A stretch of 64,000 nucleotides of DNA from a virus. The position numbers and the translations under genes were made by a program. Every line of letters starts with the position of its first letter. Within the stretch, counting starts at the first letter, position 1. The stretch lies in the IMG/VR virus record IMGVR_UViG_3300031524_001640, positions 78,807 through 142,806 of that record. The stretch is one strand, 5' to 3'. Positions 36,424-45,731 of the stretch are shown one piece after another. The notes under the pieces are model-generated. The model did no database searches, was not told the DNA's origin, and saw only the letters and a list, made by a program, of their open reading frames with translations.

Positions 36424-39400
36424 CTAATCATAATTCTCCGGATTACGTCGCATATCTTTTAGCAACTCTTCAGTCTGATCCACGTTTACATTAATGGTAG
36501 CGCTACCCCTACTATCTTGAGATGGGTGACCACTAGTGAAAGGGTTAGCATTAGGATTCTTAGCTGCTAGCATAAGTCGCTCAACTTGTCTTCTAATCTG
36601 TTCTTCCGAACGATCGTTTCCAGACGTTAACTCTTGTACTGCACCATCTACATAAGGTTTACGCCAAAGTAATGAAGCTCTATCATCAAATATATTGAAG
36701 TCATGGTAATCACGACCTTCCATCTCTATAATCTTTAGCTTTACGTCTTCATAATCAATGTTTGGGTCCCATAACGCTGAATCTGATTCAGGAACTGATA
36801 ATCCAGTCTTCGCGAAGAAATCAGATATCTCTAAGGACCTTTCATAATCACCATAATCGAGCTTTGTTGTTGCTTTCTTGAAACGATCAAGACCTTCTTT
36901 ATTCACAAGGCGACCACCAGAGAACTGTATATTAGTCTCCTTGCCTTCAGACTCTGCTATCTGTGCCTCTTTACCAGCCCACTGAGCTTCTAAAGCTCTA
37001 GCCATTTCATCTGGCACCACATCTAGTATCTTCTGTCTTTCCTCATCGTCAGTAGAATTTACAAATTCTTTGAAGTATCTAGTATCACGATCAGGCAGTG
37101 TGGAGCCTAGGAAAGTGGTGGACCCAGTAAGATTTGCACCTATAGCTGTCCTACTAGCCTTACTAGTATACCTGCCACGACTCTCAGAGTCGGTAGAAGC
37201 TAAATTCAAATCTCGTAGATAATCTAACATATCTACCATAGTATTTAAATTCCGCTTTTCTACTGTTGCCTCTGGAATAAATACTTCTCCGCTTACCCTA
37301 TGTAATAGCCCATGGTAATACGGAGCCAAGAAGTCTTTAATCGGCTTATCCCACCTACGCATACGAGTTCCGACAGTTTCTTGATCTACGTACTGAGCTA
37401 GCGCTGAACGTTCTTGCCACAGCTTGGTATGATAAGGTGTAGGTAACCATCTAAGGGGGTTCCACCAAGGTGCTTCTTCAGCGAATGAGGCTTCTTCTGC
37501 GTACCTTCCTAGTAATCTTTCTGCTGGATTGAACATAGCTTGCCATTCAGCCCCAGCAGAAGCTTTATCGTAGGTACCGTAACCCTCACCAACTATAGCT
37601 TTATTGATGTTTAATCCATCTATTTCTAATACAGATCGTATATTAGTTTCTTTATCTAAAGCCCCTTTCTGGAAAGTAGCCGTTACTTTTGTGCCAGCAG
37701 TGAAAGTATCTGATAAGAATTTATCTAGCTCAGCTCTTCTTACATCTATTTCCTTAGCAGCATCCTCCTTCGTCATATCATTATATTGTGATAATACAAC
37801 GGCAGACATATCTGCAGCAGTAGTAGAAACGCCGCTCATTCTAAATATACGACCCGGATATTCATTTAACTCTACACCAGCTGAGCCTAGAGCTTTTACT
37901 GTTCCAGTGGTTTCTTCTACATCCTTTGAGAACCTCTGCTCCTCTGTCCGAATAACTGATTTGCGCATCTTATTAGCGCGAGCCATAATACTCTCATACT
38001 CAGCTAAACTTTCTGTATCTCCTCTGATGTCCTTCCTAACCTTTCCTTTGAAGATAGCAAACTCTCTAGAATATGGTGCTACATCCCCTAAGATACGTAA
38101 TTTCTCCATATCTGGGTAATCCTCTGGACTGACACCTTCTAGTTCTGGGTGTAGAGCTGCATAACCCTCACCCGGCAGACGAGCGAATCCAGTTGAAATC
38201 TTTACATAAGGGTCACCTGTTCTGAAGTTAATAAAATAATCCTCTCCAGGAAGCCAAGAAGGCATTTTATTCTTAATACTATTAGCCTGAAGTAACTTTC
38301 CTTCGTTCTGTACGAAACGACGGAAAGGTTCAGAATATCCAAATAATTCAAAGTCAGGACTTACACCAGATACAGCACCTAGTTCTAGCTCGTAGTATTT
38401 ACGACTATAATTAGTCATTTGTCGGGAACCTTGGAACTTTACATTCTCACCCATAGATCCATATCCAGGGAAAGTTTTATTCCATAAGCTACGCCCGATA
38501 AAGCCCGGCAATCCAACGAATTCAGTAGCAGCTTTAATTGATCTTTGAGCTGTGTCACCTAAAGAGAATTCTGATGTTGGTTCTGCTGCTGGTAATGCTT
38601 TAGGACCTCTCGGTTCTAGACGAGTTGACCCTAATGTATAGTCAGTTGTATCCCACTCTGGATGCATCTTCCTGATTGGTTTTACAATTTGACCAATAGT
38701 AGAAGCTAATAGTGGTCCTACTAATGGAACATTAGTAAACGCAGGTGAAGTCTCTGGGTATGGCCTATCCTCATAATGCTTTTCTTCTAGGAAATAAGGA
38801 TCTCTTAACCAGCGTAATGGATGAAGTATCGGGTTATGTCTCCAGTACTCTTTCTCTGATCCATATAAAGCCTTCTTCTCTGCTTGTGCGCGCCATAGAA
38901 CAGACCAGTGTGGGCGATACTCCTTTACACGACCACCTTCTAACGCTGTGGTTCCCATATCCCACCAGCGACCAGCTTTTATTTCTACTGGATCCTCACC
39001 AGAGTATGTCCGTTGTAGTTCTTCCTTTGTTTTCCTAGACCCAATCATCCCCGGAATGAAGGGAAGCATTAGCGCTAGTCCAATAGCTACACCAACAGCA
39101 CCCTTATTCTCACGGTTTAGGATACCTAAGATTGACTTTTGTCCGGGGGCGGAGAAGAATTTACTTCCTGAACGAAGTAACTCTGCTGCTTTTTCTCCCT
39201 TTGTGTATCTAGTTCTTAATACATTAGAGTATTGAAGTACCCCACCAACAAAGGCTCCAGATACTGGTAAGGCTAATGGACCGTACTGTGGACCGGGTAC
39301 AATCTGTTCATATTTATCTGTTACACCACGCAGAAAATGATCAGTAAGGGAAGCATGGGCTAATCTAAAGCGCTGGAACGTATCTAATGCTATACCGCTT

Positions 39401-41400
39401 AAAGAATGGCCAGTTTTATAATCTATGTAAGGAAGGGCTAATCCAACTAATAGAGCTGCTGGAGCGAATCTCTTAGTAAGAAGCTGGTTAACTAAACCAC
39501 CCTCACCTATTATAGGGACGTGAAAAGCTTTATTCCACGTACCTTCTTTTAATCCTAACCCTATATCAGATAATAATCTCTGTACACGTTCGGCTTGACT
39601 AAGAGCTGTTCTATTAGCAGTTTCGGCGAAATTAAATAATTTGCCTCTACTCTTTATATTAACTAGATATGGTTGGAAGACACCTTCTACTTCTTCGCCA
39701 ACACTGATAGCACCTTTATAACCAGTTGGTTCTTGTGAATGACGAAGGCGACCAAAGTTCTTTGTAATAGTTTCCCAAGGAGTACTCTCTTTTAGGAAAG
39801 TTACAGGAACATTTTCAAGAGGTTTGTTGTATCTATAACTAGAACTAGATAGACTTCCACGCTTTGTAAAACGGGCACGGACGTCTCCTCCGTATCCCTC
39901 AAGTTCCATATAAGGACCATAATCAGTCCTTATAAAATTCAACCCTTTTTGGGAACGTAAATCTACATTAGAACCAGTAAATAGGCGATCAAAATGTTCA
40001 CCTAACTCAGTATATTTACCACCCTGTCCTACTAATTCACTATAACCAACGTGTAATTTACTAGGAGTAGTATAAGAACTTATGTATTGACTAATACCAA
40101 AAGTTCTACCAATTTTAAATGGGCTGTAATCTTCTAATGTACTTACAAAGCTGTGTAGTTTATCTACAGAGAAAGGTCCTTTTCCTGGAACGATAACCTT
40201 ACGGAAATAGGAATACCCTGCTGCAGCAAAGCCAGCTGCGCCAAGAGCTTTATAATTTAAGCTACTATTATCTTCTCCTAGTCCGTGCCATCCAGAACCA
40301 AACGAGGTGTGTTTGTGTCTGGAATCCTTGGCTTTACCATTATCTGATAAACCAACAATAGTAGTCTGTCTAGAGGATCTGGTACTGAATGCTAAGCCCG
40401 CTGCTATTGCAGCGGCGGCTCCTGCTAGTAAAGCAAACCCATTTAGTGGTCTTATGTCACCGATAACTTCTGTTACTTCTTTTATAGAAGATGCTTCGGT
40501 TCTCCAAGCACCATACATCGCTTTGATGTGCTCTAGAGTCAGACCGTTTGTAATTACAGCCTCGTATATCATTCTCTCTAATGCTACATCTGCGGCTGCA
40601 CGATGAAGTTCTTCTCCAAGACCTAGCATTCTAGCTATCTTAGAAGCTTTCCAACCCGGAACGTTCTTTAAATCTTCAGAACTCTTAAGTTCTAATGTAA
40701 GATCAAATGTTCTGGCACGAGCCTTATCTGTAAGATGACGCATTAAGTCAGGATTCTGCGAAGCATGCGTCCATACTTGTTTAAACAACTCGTCTTCTAA
40801 GCTTACAAACTGTATCTTATTAGTAGCATAGGCTTTATCAAAGAATTCTACATATTTATTTAGAGAGGAGTATCTAGCTGCAGAGGCTTTAAGAGAAGCA
40901 ATGTCATATTTTACATTCCATCCAGCAAGCTGAATAGGACCACCAGCTTTTATAGATTTTCCTTGCACAGCTTGGAAGAGTCTTCTTAGCTGTTGCTCCT
41001 CTGTAAGAGTGGCGTACTTTAAAGCATCTGCTGCAATGTCATTAGAAAACTTGTCTAAGAATATAGGAAATTCAACATTCTTAACGATATCTCTATAAGG
41101 TAGGATATGATTCTTATCTAGGAATAGTTTTGTATAACCAGAACCTTTCTTATATACCTTAGATCCATCAGCAGAAAATTTCCTATATGCCTTAGATTCT
41201 TCAATATGCATCTGAAGGATTTGGTTATTAACAAAGGCAGTAGAAAAAGCTGAAGTGCCGTAAGCACCTTCTTTGGAAGCTTCGAAGATCCCTCTGATAG
41301 AAAACTTTCCTTCTAGACGATTGAGCTCTTCCCAATTAGTGTGGGAGGTTTCAATATCTAGGATAAACATATTCTTCTTAGGCTTCCGTGCTTTTGCCAT
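36424..41400 (-). CDS. Giant virion protein with N-terminal DEDDh exonuclease domain
   Basis: A 1658-residue protein. Residues 10-280 fit a DnaQ-like 3'-5' exonuclease: MFILDIETS (D15, E17), LAGWNVKYDIASL (D166) and LHRAAADVAL (H266, D271), the full DEDDh set. Four hydrophobic segments follow (about 322-339, 386-397, 646-660, 768-786). A conserved-looking block GRWWDMGTTALEGG is at 810-823. Residues about 1176-1278 resemble a staphylococcal-nuclease-like fold (EYPGRIFRMSGV ... VLEIDGLNINKAIVGEGYG), weakly. The start overlaps the chaperone-like gene (TAATG). Likely packaged or ejected with the tail. The exonuclease part is well supported; the rest is inference. Confidence 0.7.
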   Translation of the reverse strand: MAKARKPKKNMFILDIETSHTNWEELNRLEGKFSIRGIFEASKEGAYGTSAFSTAFVNNQILQMHIEESKAYRKFSADGSKVYKKGSGYTKLFLDKNHILPYRDIVKNVEFPIFLDKFSNDIAADALKYATLTEEQQLRRLFQAVQGKSIKAGGPIQLAGWNVKYDIASLKASAARYSSLNKYVEFFDKAYATNKIQFVSLEDELFKQVWTHASQNPDLMRHLTDKARARTFDLTLELKSSEDLKNVPGWKASKIARMLGLGEELHRAAADVALERMIYEAVITNGLTLEHIKAMYGAWRTEASSIKEVTEVIGDIRPLNGFALLAGAAAAIAAGLAFSTRSSRQTTIVGLSDNGKAKDSRHKHTSFGSGWHGLGEDNSSLNYKALGAAGFAAAGYSYFRKVIVPGKGPFSVDKLHSFVSTLEDYSPFKIGRTFGISQYISSYTTPSKLHVGYSELVGQGGKYTELGEHFDRLFTGSNVDLRSQKGLNFIRTDYGPYMELEGYGGDVRARFTKRGSLSSSSYRYNKPLENVPVTFLKESTPWETITKNFGRLRHSQEPTGYKGAISVGEEVEGVFQPYLVNIKSRGKLFNFAETANRTALSQAERVQRLLSDIGLGLKEGTWNKAFHVPIIGEGGLVNQLLTKRFAPAALLVGLALPYIDYKTGHSLSGIALDTFQRFRLAHASLTDHFLRGVTDKYEQIVPGPQYGPLALPVSGAFVGGVLQYSNVLRTRYTKGEKAAELLRSGSKFFSAPGQKSILGILNRENKGAVGVAIGLALMLPFIPGMIGSRKTKEELQRTYSGEDPVEIKAGRWWDMGTTALEGGRVKEYRPHWSVLWRAQAEKKALYGSEKEYWRHNPILHPLRWLRDPYFLEEKHYEDRPYPETSPAFTNVPLVGPLLASTIGQIVKPIRKMHPEWDTTDYTLGSTRLEPRGPKALPAAEPTSEFSLGDTAQRSIKAATEFVGLPGFIGRSLWNKTFPGYGSMGENVKFQGSRQMTNYSRKYYELELGAVSGVSPDFELFGYSEPFRRFVQNEGKLLQANSIKNKMPSWLPGEDYFINFRTGDPYVKISTGFARLPGEGYAALHPELEGVSPEDYPDMEKLRILGDVAPYSREFAIFKGKVRKDIRGDTESLAEYESIMARANKMRKSVIRTEEQRFSKDVEETTGTVKALGSAGVELNEYPGRIFRMSGVSTTAADMSAVVLSQYNDMTKEDAAKEIDVRRAELDKFLSDTFTAGTKVTATFQKGALDKETNIRSVLEIDGLNINKAIVGEGYGTYDKASAGAEWQAMFNPAERLLGRYAEEASFAEEAPWWNPLRWLPTPYHTKLWQERSALAQYVDQETVGTRMRRWDKPIKDFLAPYYHGLLHRVSGEVFIPEATVEKRNLNTMVDMLDYLRDLNLASTDSESRGRYTSKASRTAIGANLTGSTTFLGSTLPDRDTRYFKEFVNSTDDEERQKILDVVPDEMARALEAQWAGKEAQIAESEGKETNIQFSGGRLVNKEGLDRFKKATTKLDYGDYERSLEISDFFAKTGLSVPESDSALWDPNIDYEDVKLKIIEMEGRDYHDFNIFDDRASLLWRKPYVDGAVQELTSGNDRSEEQIRRQVERLMLAAKNPNANPFTSGHPSQDSRGSATINVNVDQTEELLKDMRRNPENYD

Positions 41401-41921
41401 TACTTTTTCCTTCTATTTCTATGTAATGCTTCTCTTTTAACATCTTCTGGAATTGATGGGGCTTTAACTTCATTAGGGTTATTTGGTTCTGCTAGCCGGC
41501 CCAATACCTTCTCTGCTCTTGCTAACATATCAAAGAAAGTTATTGGATCCCAATCTTCCATTTCTTCGAATCTATATTTAAATGCTGCAGCTATCAAGCA
41601 CTTCGCTGTTTCTAGATAACTAGATTCTAATCTCTGTCTAGATAAATATAATTGACCTTTTATATCATCATAGGTACCATTGAATGGGTTAGTACTTAGC
41701 TGTTGTATAGCAACGTATGCTACTATTCCCGCTGGCACAAATTGTGGGAGTGGCCCATCTAGCATCACTAGTTTGTATACATCTAAATAAGCCCCCATAG
41801 GATAAGAAAACCTAGAAGAGGCTCCTAGGTATGATGGTTCTATTCTACGATATTCTGCCCAAGTTAGGTTGCGCCACTTGACAGTATAGCCGTCAGGCCA
41901 TGTCGCTTGATAAATAATCAT
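41400..41921 (-). CDS. Tail assembly chaperone-like protein (downstream)
   Basis: A 173-residue protein placed directly before the giant tail genes, as phage tail chaperones are. It has an NLTWAEYRRIEP start and an FEEMEDWDPITFFDMLARAE helix. Upstream in its frame a stop lies four codons before the ATG (at 41931-41933), so it is not made as a simple extension of the preceding gene by frameshift. It overlaps the next gene by one base. A role in guarding the giant proteins during assembly is inferred from order, not from a recognised domain. Confidence 0.5.
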   Translation of the reverse strand: MIIYQATWPDGYTVKWRNLTWAEYRRIEPSYLGASSRFSYPMGAYLDVYKLVMLDGPLPQFVPAGIVAYVAIQQLSTNPFNGTYDDIKGQLYLSRQRLESSYLETAKCLIAAAFKYRFEEMEDWDPITFFDMLARAEKVLGRLAEPNNPNEVKAPSIPEDVKREALHRNRRKK

Positions 41922-41933
41922 TGTATGTAATTA

Positions 41934-41955
41934 GGTGGGTGTTGAGACACCCACC
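41934..41955 (-). other. Hairpin between the two chaperone-like genes
   Basis: A perfect 9-bp stem (GGTGGGTGT with ACACCCACC, four-base loop) 13 bases before the ATG of the downstream gene. There is no T run on the minus strand. It may control read-through or mRNA processing between the two genes. Confidence 0.5.
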
Positions 41956-42007
41956 ATCCTTATTCCTTATTTCATAGACCCTAATGAATCGAAGTCAAGT
42001 ATAATTT

Positions 42008-42496
42008 CTACAACTCAGCAGACAAAACTTCAAAAGCAGTTGGATCCATAAAATCAGACAACCAACTTATGAGATTGAATAGTGTACTTGGTAGGCCAGC
42101 AGAACCAGTACGTAACATCTCAGCAGTCATCTTTCCATCTGACGCAGCATTAGTCCATAAAATACAATGAGCAGCGATTAACAGCTGTAATTCAAATTCT
42201 ACCTTAGCTGCTTGTTGTTCTTGTGAAAGGTTTGCTCCTAGATTGGTGGGGATTGAGCTTTGAATGCGTTGTAGTTCCATTGCCCCAACGGCCCTTACAA
42301 TGAATACACGCTTACCACCATCTGGGGTAAACACTCTCAATCTGTTATTAGGGGTTTGTGTCTTCCAAGTTTCGATTTGAACCTTACTTGGGGATCCATT
42401 AATAGTTGCTAGGAACTCGTAAGGATCTGAAAACTTCTTTTGTGTTGCGGCTTCGTTAGCCTCAACAATGTTGTCGACTACATCTACGTCGCTCAT
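42008..42496 (-). CDS. Tail assembly chaperone-like protein (upstream)
   Basis: A 162-residue mainly helical protein (DPYEFLATINGSP, then VGAMELQRIQSSIPTNLG and a C-terminal LISWLSDFMDP). Size, position between the tube genes and the giant tail genes, and helical content fit a gpG-type chaperone. A clear GGAGA lies upstream of the ATG. No slippery site joins it to the next gene in an obvious way. Unlike the tube proteins it has no beta plan. Confidence 0.5.
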   Translation of the reverse strand: MSDVDVVDNIVEANEAATQKKFSDPYEFLATINGSPSKVQIETWKTQTPNNRLRVFTPDGGKRVFIVRAVGAMELQRIQSSIPTNLGANLSQEQQAAKVEFELQLLIAAHCILWTNAASDGKMTAEMLRTGSAGLPSTLFNLISWLSDFMDPTAFEVLSAEL

Positions 42497-42546
42497 CGGA
42501 GATCTCCTTTATCTTATTTACTCTCGCTATATTTTGCGTCCATAAT

Positions 42547-43866
42547 TTAGCGAACTTTACGAGCAATGAAAGAATAATCATCAGTTATAGGATTTCCACC
42601 ATTGTCGTATGTTTGTGAATTACCGGTTAATACACACTTTTCTAACTTGCGTGTTATTGTTCTACTTCCATGTGTAATATTTATAACTATATCAAACATT
42701 ATATCACTATATACAGCATTAAACATATCTTGATGCCCAACTAATTGTGAACTAGCCGTAGCTTGCAACTGACTCACCGCTGAAGGTGGAAGATTGGATA
42801 ACATACTAGTTTGTTGCTGTATAAGGGTTTGCAATTGTTGATTAATAGTTTCTTGAACTATAACACTACCAGAAGCTGCAGCTTGTGCTTGTGTCTGTAA
42901 TGTAGCTATACTTTGATTTATAGCTTGTAATTGAGCTGTTTGTTGACTATTAGCTGTAGGTGTGGCAAAGACTATGTTATTATACTCTTGTAAGGCTACA
43001 TATAGATAGCCCTCATGAACAAAGTTAATAGACAACCCACCTTGAACTAATGAACGTCCCTGACCAATAGCGTCATAGAATCTACTGTGATAACCATAGA
43101 TAGGTAGTTTATTATCTTGCATATAGAAGTGAACTACACTTACTTCATCTATAAATAAATTACCTATGTATATCCTAGCGTTGTTGCCAGTGCTATACGT
43201 CCCATCACTACTATCAGCAGCAACCCAATTAGGATCTGTATAAGACATTGGGCTAGGGGCAGCAGAAACCGCTGGAATTGGTTGTGCACTACCATTAGCT
43301 GTTGGTTTGGAAGCTACTGCTGTTTCAGAGCCCGGGTCATTTGACAATACCATCTGAATGGTAGTAGAAGTAGCGGGACTGACTACATTTACTGTAGAGG
43401 TATTAGTAACACACCCAGATTGGGTTACAACTATTGTAGCTGTCCCGATTGGAGAACTTATAAAAATACTACCAGTTGCGTCTGTTGTGCCAGAGGATAC
43501 CCAAGACCCAATAGTAACAGTAACAGAGGCAGAAGCACCGTTAGTTGTTGGTGTACATATAATAGTTAATATAGAGCCACCACTAGGAGTTGACGGAGTT
43601 AGATTGGCAATAATTGGTGTTTCTGTATTAACAGTTAATTCTTGTATTTCAGTCTGGAAACTAGTGGCAGACAGTGTAAATTGATGGCTGTCGCTTGGCT
43701 GCTGTTCTCCACTAGCTGTGGTAGTAACAAGCGTAGAAATAGTAATCGTGGTAGTCCCTGAAGAATCGGTAGTGCCACCCGTTACACCATCTACAAAGAC
43801 AGTAGCCCCATTGATAGGGTTACCATTATTATCATTAACCGTTACTGGAACTGTATAAGTGGGCAT
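42547..43866 (-). CDS. Tube-like paralogue with N-terminal surface domains
   Basis: A 439-residue protein. Residues 1-185 look like two carboxypeptidase-regulatory/Ig-type domains (NGNPINGATVFVDGVTGGTT; then a second with SVTVTIGSWVSSGTTDATG). Residues 225-439 follow the tube-like plan (ARIYIGNLFIDEVSVVHFY, YGYHSRFYDAIGQGRSLVQG, then GGLSINFVHEGYL), with a Q-rich helix at about 305-375 inserted. It is the third of three tandem paralogues. It may decorate the tail surface or form a terminal ring. Confidence 0.55.
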   Translation of the reverse strand: MPTYTVPVTVNDNNGNPINGATVFVDGVTGGTTDSSGTTTITISTLVTTTASGEQQPSDSHQFTLSATSFQTEIQELTVNTETPIIANLTPSTPSGGSILTIICTPTTNGASASVTVTIGSWVSSGTTDATGSIFISSPIGTATIVVTQSGCVTNTSTVNVVSPATSTTIQMVLSNDPGSETAVASKPTANGSAQPIPAVSAAPSPMSYTDPNWVAADSSDGTYSTGNNARIYIGNLFIDEVSVVHFYMQDNKLPIYGYHSRFYDAIGQGRSLVQGGLSINFVHEGYLYVALQEYNNIVFATPTANSQQTAQLQAINQSIATLQTQAQAAASGSVIVQETINQQLQTLIQQQTSMLSNLPPSAVSQLQATASSQLVGHQDMFNAVYSDIMFDIVINITHGSRTITRKLEKCVLTGNSQTYDNGGNPITDDYSFIARKVR

Positions 43867-43868
43867 TA

Positions 43869-44918
43869 TTACATTACCGGGGTGCTATTAATAGGGATAA
43901 CTTGTGAAGGGTTGCCATTAACATTTCCATACTTTTGTACCTTACCCATAGGTGTTGGTTGTGAAGAAGTGTTTGGATTGCCATGCTTTGGCATATTAAA
44001 TACACTGCTCATATTCACAGGCAGCAGGGGTGTAAAATCCTCACACATAAACGATACGGTTTGTTCAGATAACATATCCTGTATAGAGTATACCACACCA
44101 TCCGTTACAAATTGAACACCTAATAAACTTCTTGAAGAAGCGTAACCTTGTTCATTACTAAAGAAAATAGACATATCAAATGGGGGTAACTGATCTACTT
44201 TTAGGTAGGTACTATCTTTTGAAAGGTCATTACCATTGTATGCGCCTGACTGTAAGAACTTCATTAGGACTTCTACAGTAAATTGTGTCATTACCATCGT
44301 CCCAGCTATAGTCCTAGTACCACGAGTAAACCCTTTAGGATTTATATATCCTAGTGCTCTTACTGGAGCTTTTTCTCTATGTATAGAAATAGATAAGGTG
44401 GTACACTCTATCAACTGCTTCGCGTATTTAGGTGCGGCGCTCCCTTGTTGCTGGAATGCTAGATTACTAATTCCTATCATTATCTTAACATCAGAACCTG
44501 TATAAGAGACAACCCCGCTATAAGGATTTGGAGAGTTTGATTTTAATGGGGATACCGCTGGGTTTATCTGACCTGCCTTAGTAGTGGGGTCAAAGGTCAT
44601 TTGGGTGCCAGATCCCATATTTATATAACCATAAGTGGAAGGAACTACCACGTTTCCGTCTATATCATTCACACTACAAGTTGGTCCACCGCTATTAAGA
44701 CGAAGAGCTTGTACCACAGGGTTGGTATAGTAGTTTCCTTGTGTAATTTGTGGGGTTATATTAGAAGGGGCAGTCTGGCTTATAACAGGCGAAGCGCCGC
44801 CAGACAGTACTGAAGAATACTGTAGATTACTAATACTTGTTTGATTACCAACAGAATAACCGCTGGTTGACCAAGAAGTGTAAGAGGTATAAGAGGAAAA
44901 TGCATCGGGCATAGGCAT
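43869..44918 (-). CDS. Tail tube-like paralogue
   Basis: A 349-residue protein with a disordered S/T/Y-rich first 120 residues, then a domain that matches its upstream neighbour: IECTTLSISIHREKAPVRAL, GYINPKGFTRGTRTIAGTMV and a C-terminal DMSIFFSNEQG strand. This REKAP ... G.R.IAG pattern is typical of tube-fold proteins in contractile tails. It lies two bases from the next paralogue. It may be a tail-tube, tube-initiator or terminator protein. Confidence 0.6.
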   Translation of the reverse strand: MPMPDAFSSYTSYTSWSTSGYSVGNQTSISNLQYSSVLSGGASPVISQTAPSNITPQITQGNYYTNPVVQALRLNSGGPTCSVNDIDGNVVVPSTYGYINMGSGTQMTFDPTTKAGQINPAVSPLKSNSPNPYSGVVSYTGSDVKIMIGISNLAFQQQGSAAPKYAKQLIECTTLSISIHREKAPVRALGYINPKGFTRGTRTIAGTMVMTQFTVEVLMKFLQSGAYNGNDLSKDSTYLKVDQLPPFDMSIFFSNEQGYASSRSLLGVQFVTDGVVYSIQDMLSEQTVSFMCEDFTPLLPVNMSSVFNMPKHGNPNTSSQPTPMGKVQKYGNVNGNPSQVIPINSTPVM

Positions 44919-44924
44919 CCTATT

Positions 44925-44951
44925 GGGCCGTCATCTTCATGATAACGGCCC
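44925..44951 (-). terminator. GC-rich hairpin after the first tube-like gene
   Basis: Arms GGGCCGT (44925-44931) and ACGGCCC (44945-44951), with further pairing inside. Short inverted repeats also lie at 44955-44971. No T run follows on the minus strand; it may mark a partial terminator or processing site separating abundant tube mRNA. Confidence 0.45.
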
Positions 44952-44981
44952 TATCGGGCTATTGGTGGCCCGGAAAAGGGG

Positions 44982-45692
44982 TTAGCCCCCAACTAGGTTT
45001 TCAAACGGAGTCTGAACGGCAGCCCATGGTTCAACTAAGCGGGCTACAAATGTTGCTTGCATCTCGGTTACGGCGTCGTCGATAGACACACCAGAACCTT
45101 CATTAAGAATTTCTACACCGAAGATTCTCATTCCACTAGCAGCACCCATTTCATTGTTAGCTACTAGAGTGATATCAAATGGCAGAATTTGGTCTGAATA
45201 CCAAGGCGAAGCTAGAGATTTTAAAGCTGATACAGATGTAATTGGAACTGAATCCAAAGCATCGATTGTAGACGCAGCAGAATTAGCAATTCCCCCGGTG
45301 TTAATCGTACGGACTAACGCTTGATTAAAGATAGCTGTCTGATTCAACAAGCTGGTAGACGCAGTGCTATACTGAGGACGAATGTCTTCAGAGTTAGCAA
45401 CGAACATTCCATTCGCTTGATAGAAAACGTTCAGCAAAGCGTGACGATCGAAATTAACCCAGATCAAGCTTCCAGCGATACCACGCTTGTTGCGACTGAA
45501 TGCTCTTGGATCTGGGGATCCCATCGTATAGATAGGAGCCTTTTCGCGAGTCACACTATAAGAAACCGCCTGGAGTTCTGCGAACTGATACGTGCCGATA
45601 CAGGCCATAATATCAGAACCAGAAAATGAATTATAAGACCTGGATATTTCTGATTCTAATGGACCACCAGGTAGTGTTGATGCTGTTGACAT
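44982..45692 (-). CDS. Probable tail tube protein
   Basis: A 236-residue protein with the clean tube-fold pattern: SDIMACIGTYQFAELQAVSY, SVTREKAPIYTMGSPDPRAF, SRNKRGIAGSLIWVNFDRH and a final DEMQATFV-like strand (AVTEMQATFVARLVEPW). It lies after the sheath gene and before two longer paralogues. Its size and lack of extra domains make it the best candidate for the main tube subunit. GGAGAAAC lies before the ATG. The three paralogues probably arose by duplication. Confidence 0.75.
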   Translation of the reverse strand: MSTASTLPGGPLESEISRSYNSFSGSDIMACIGTYQFAELQAVSYSVTREKAPIYTMGSPDPRAFSRNKRGIAGSLIWVNFDRHALLNVFYQANGMFVANSEDIRPQYSTASTSLLNQTAIFNQALVRTINTGGIANSAASTIDALDSVPITSVSALKSLASPWYSDQILPFDITLVANNEMGAASGMRIFGVEILNEGSGVSIDDAVTEMQATFVARLVEPWAAVQTPFENLVGG

Positions 45693-45731
45693 TGTTTCTC
45701 CTATATTATTTGTGACTCGCTACGGAATTCA

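Noticed and set aside
37604-38119. Plus-strand frame of 171 codons
   Set aside because: It lies wholly inside the 1658-residue gene, has no recognisable domain, and reflects lack of stops opposite a long coding frame.
41922-42007. Programmed -1 frameshift joining the chaperone-like genes
   Set aside because: The downstream frame has a stop at 41931-41933, so it does not reach back into the upstream gene.
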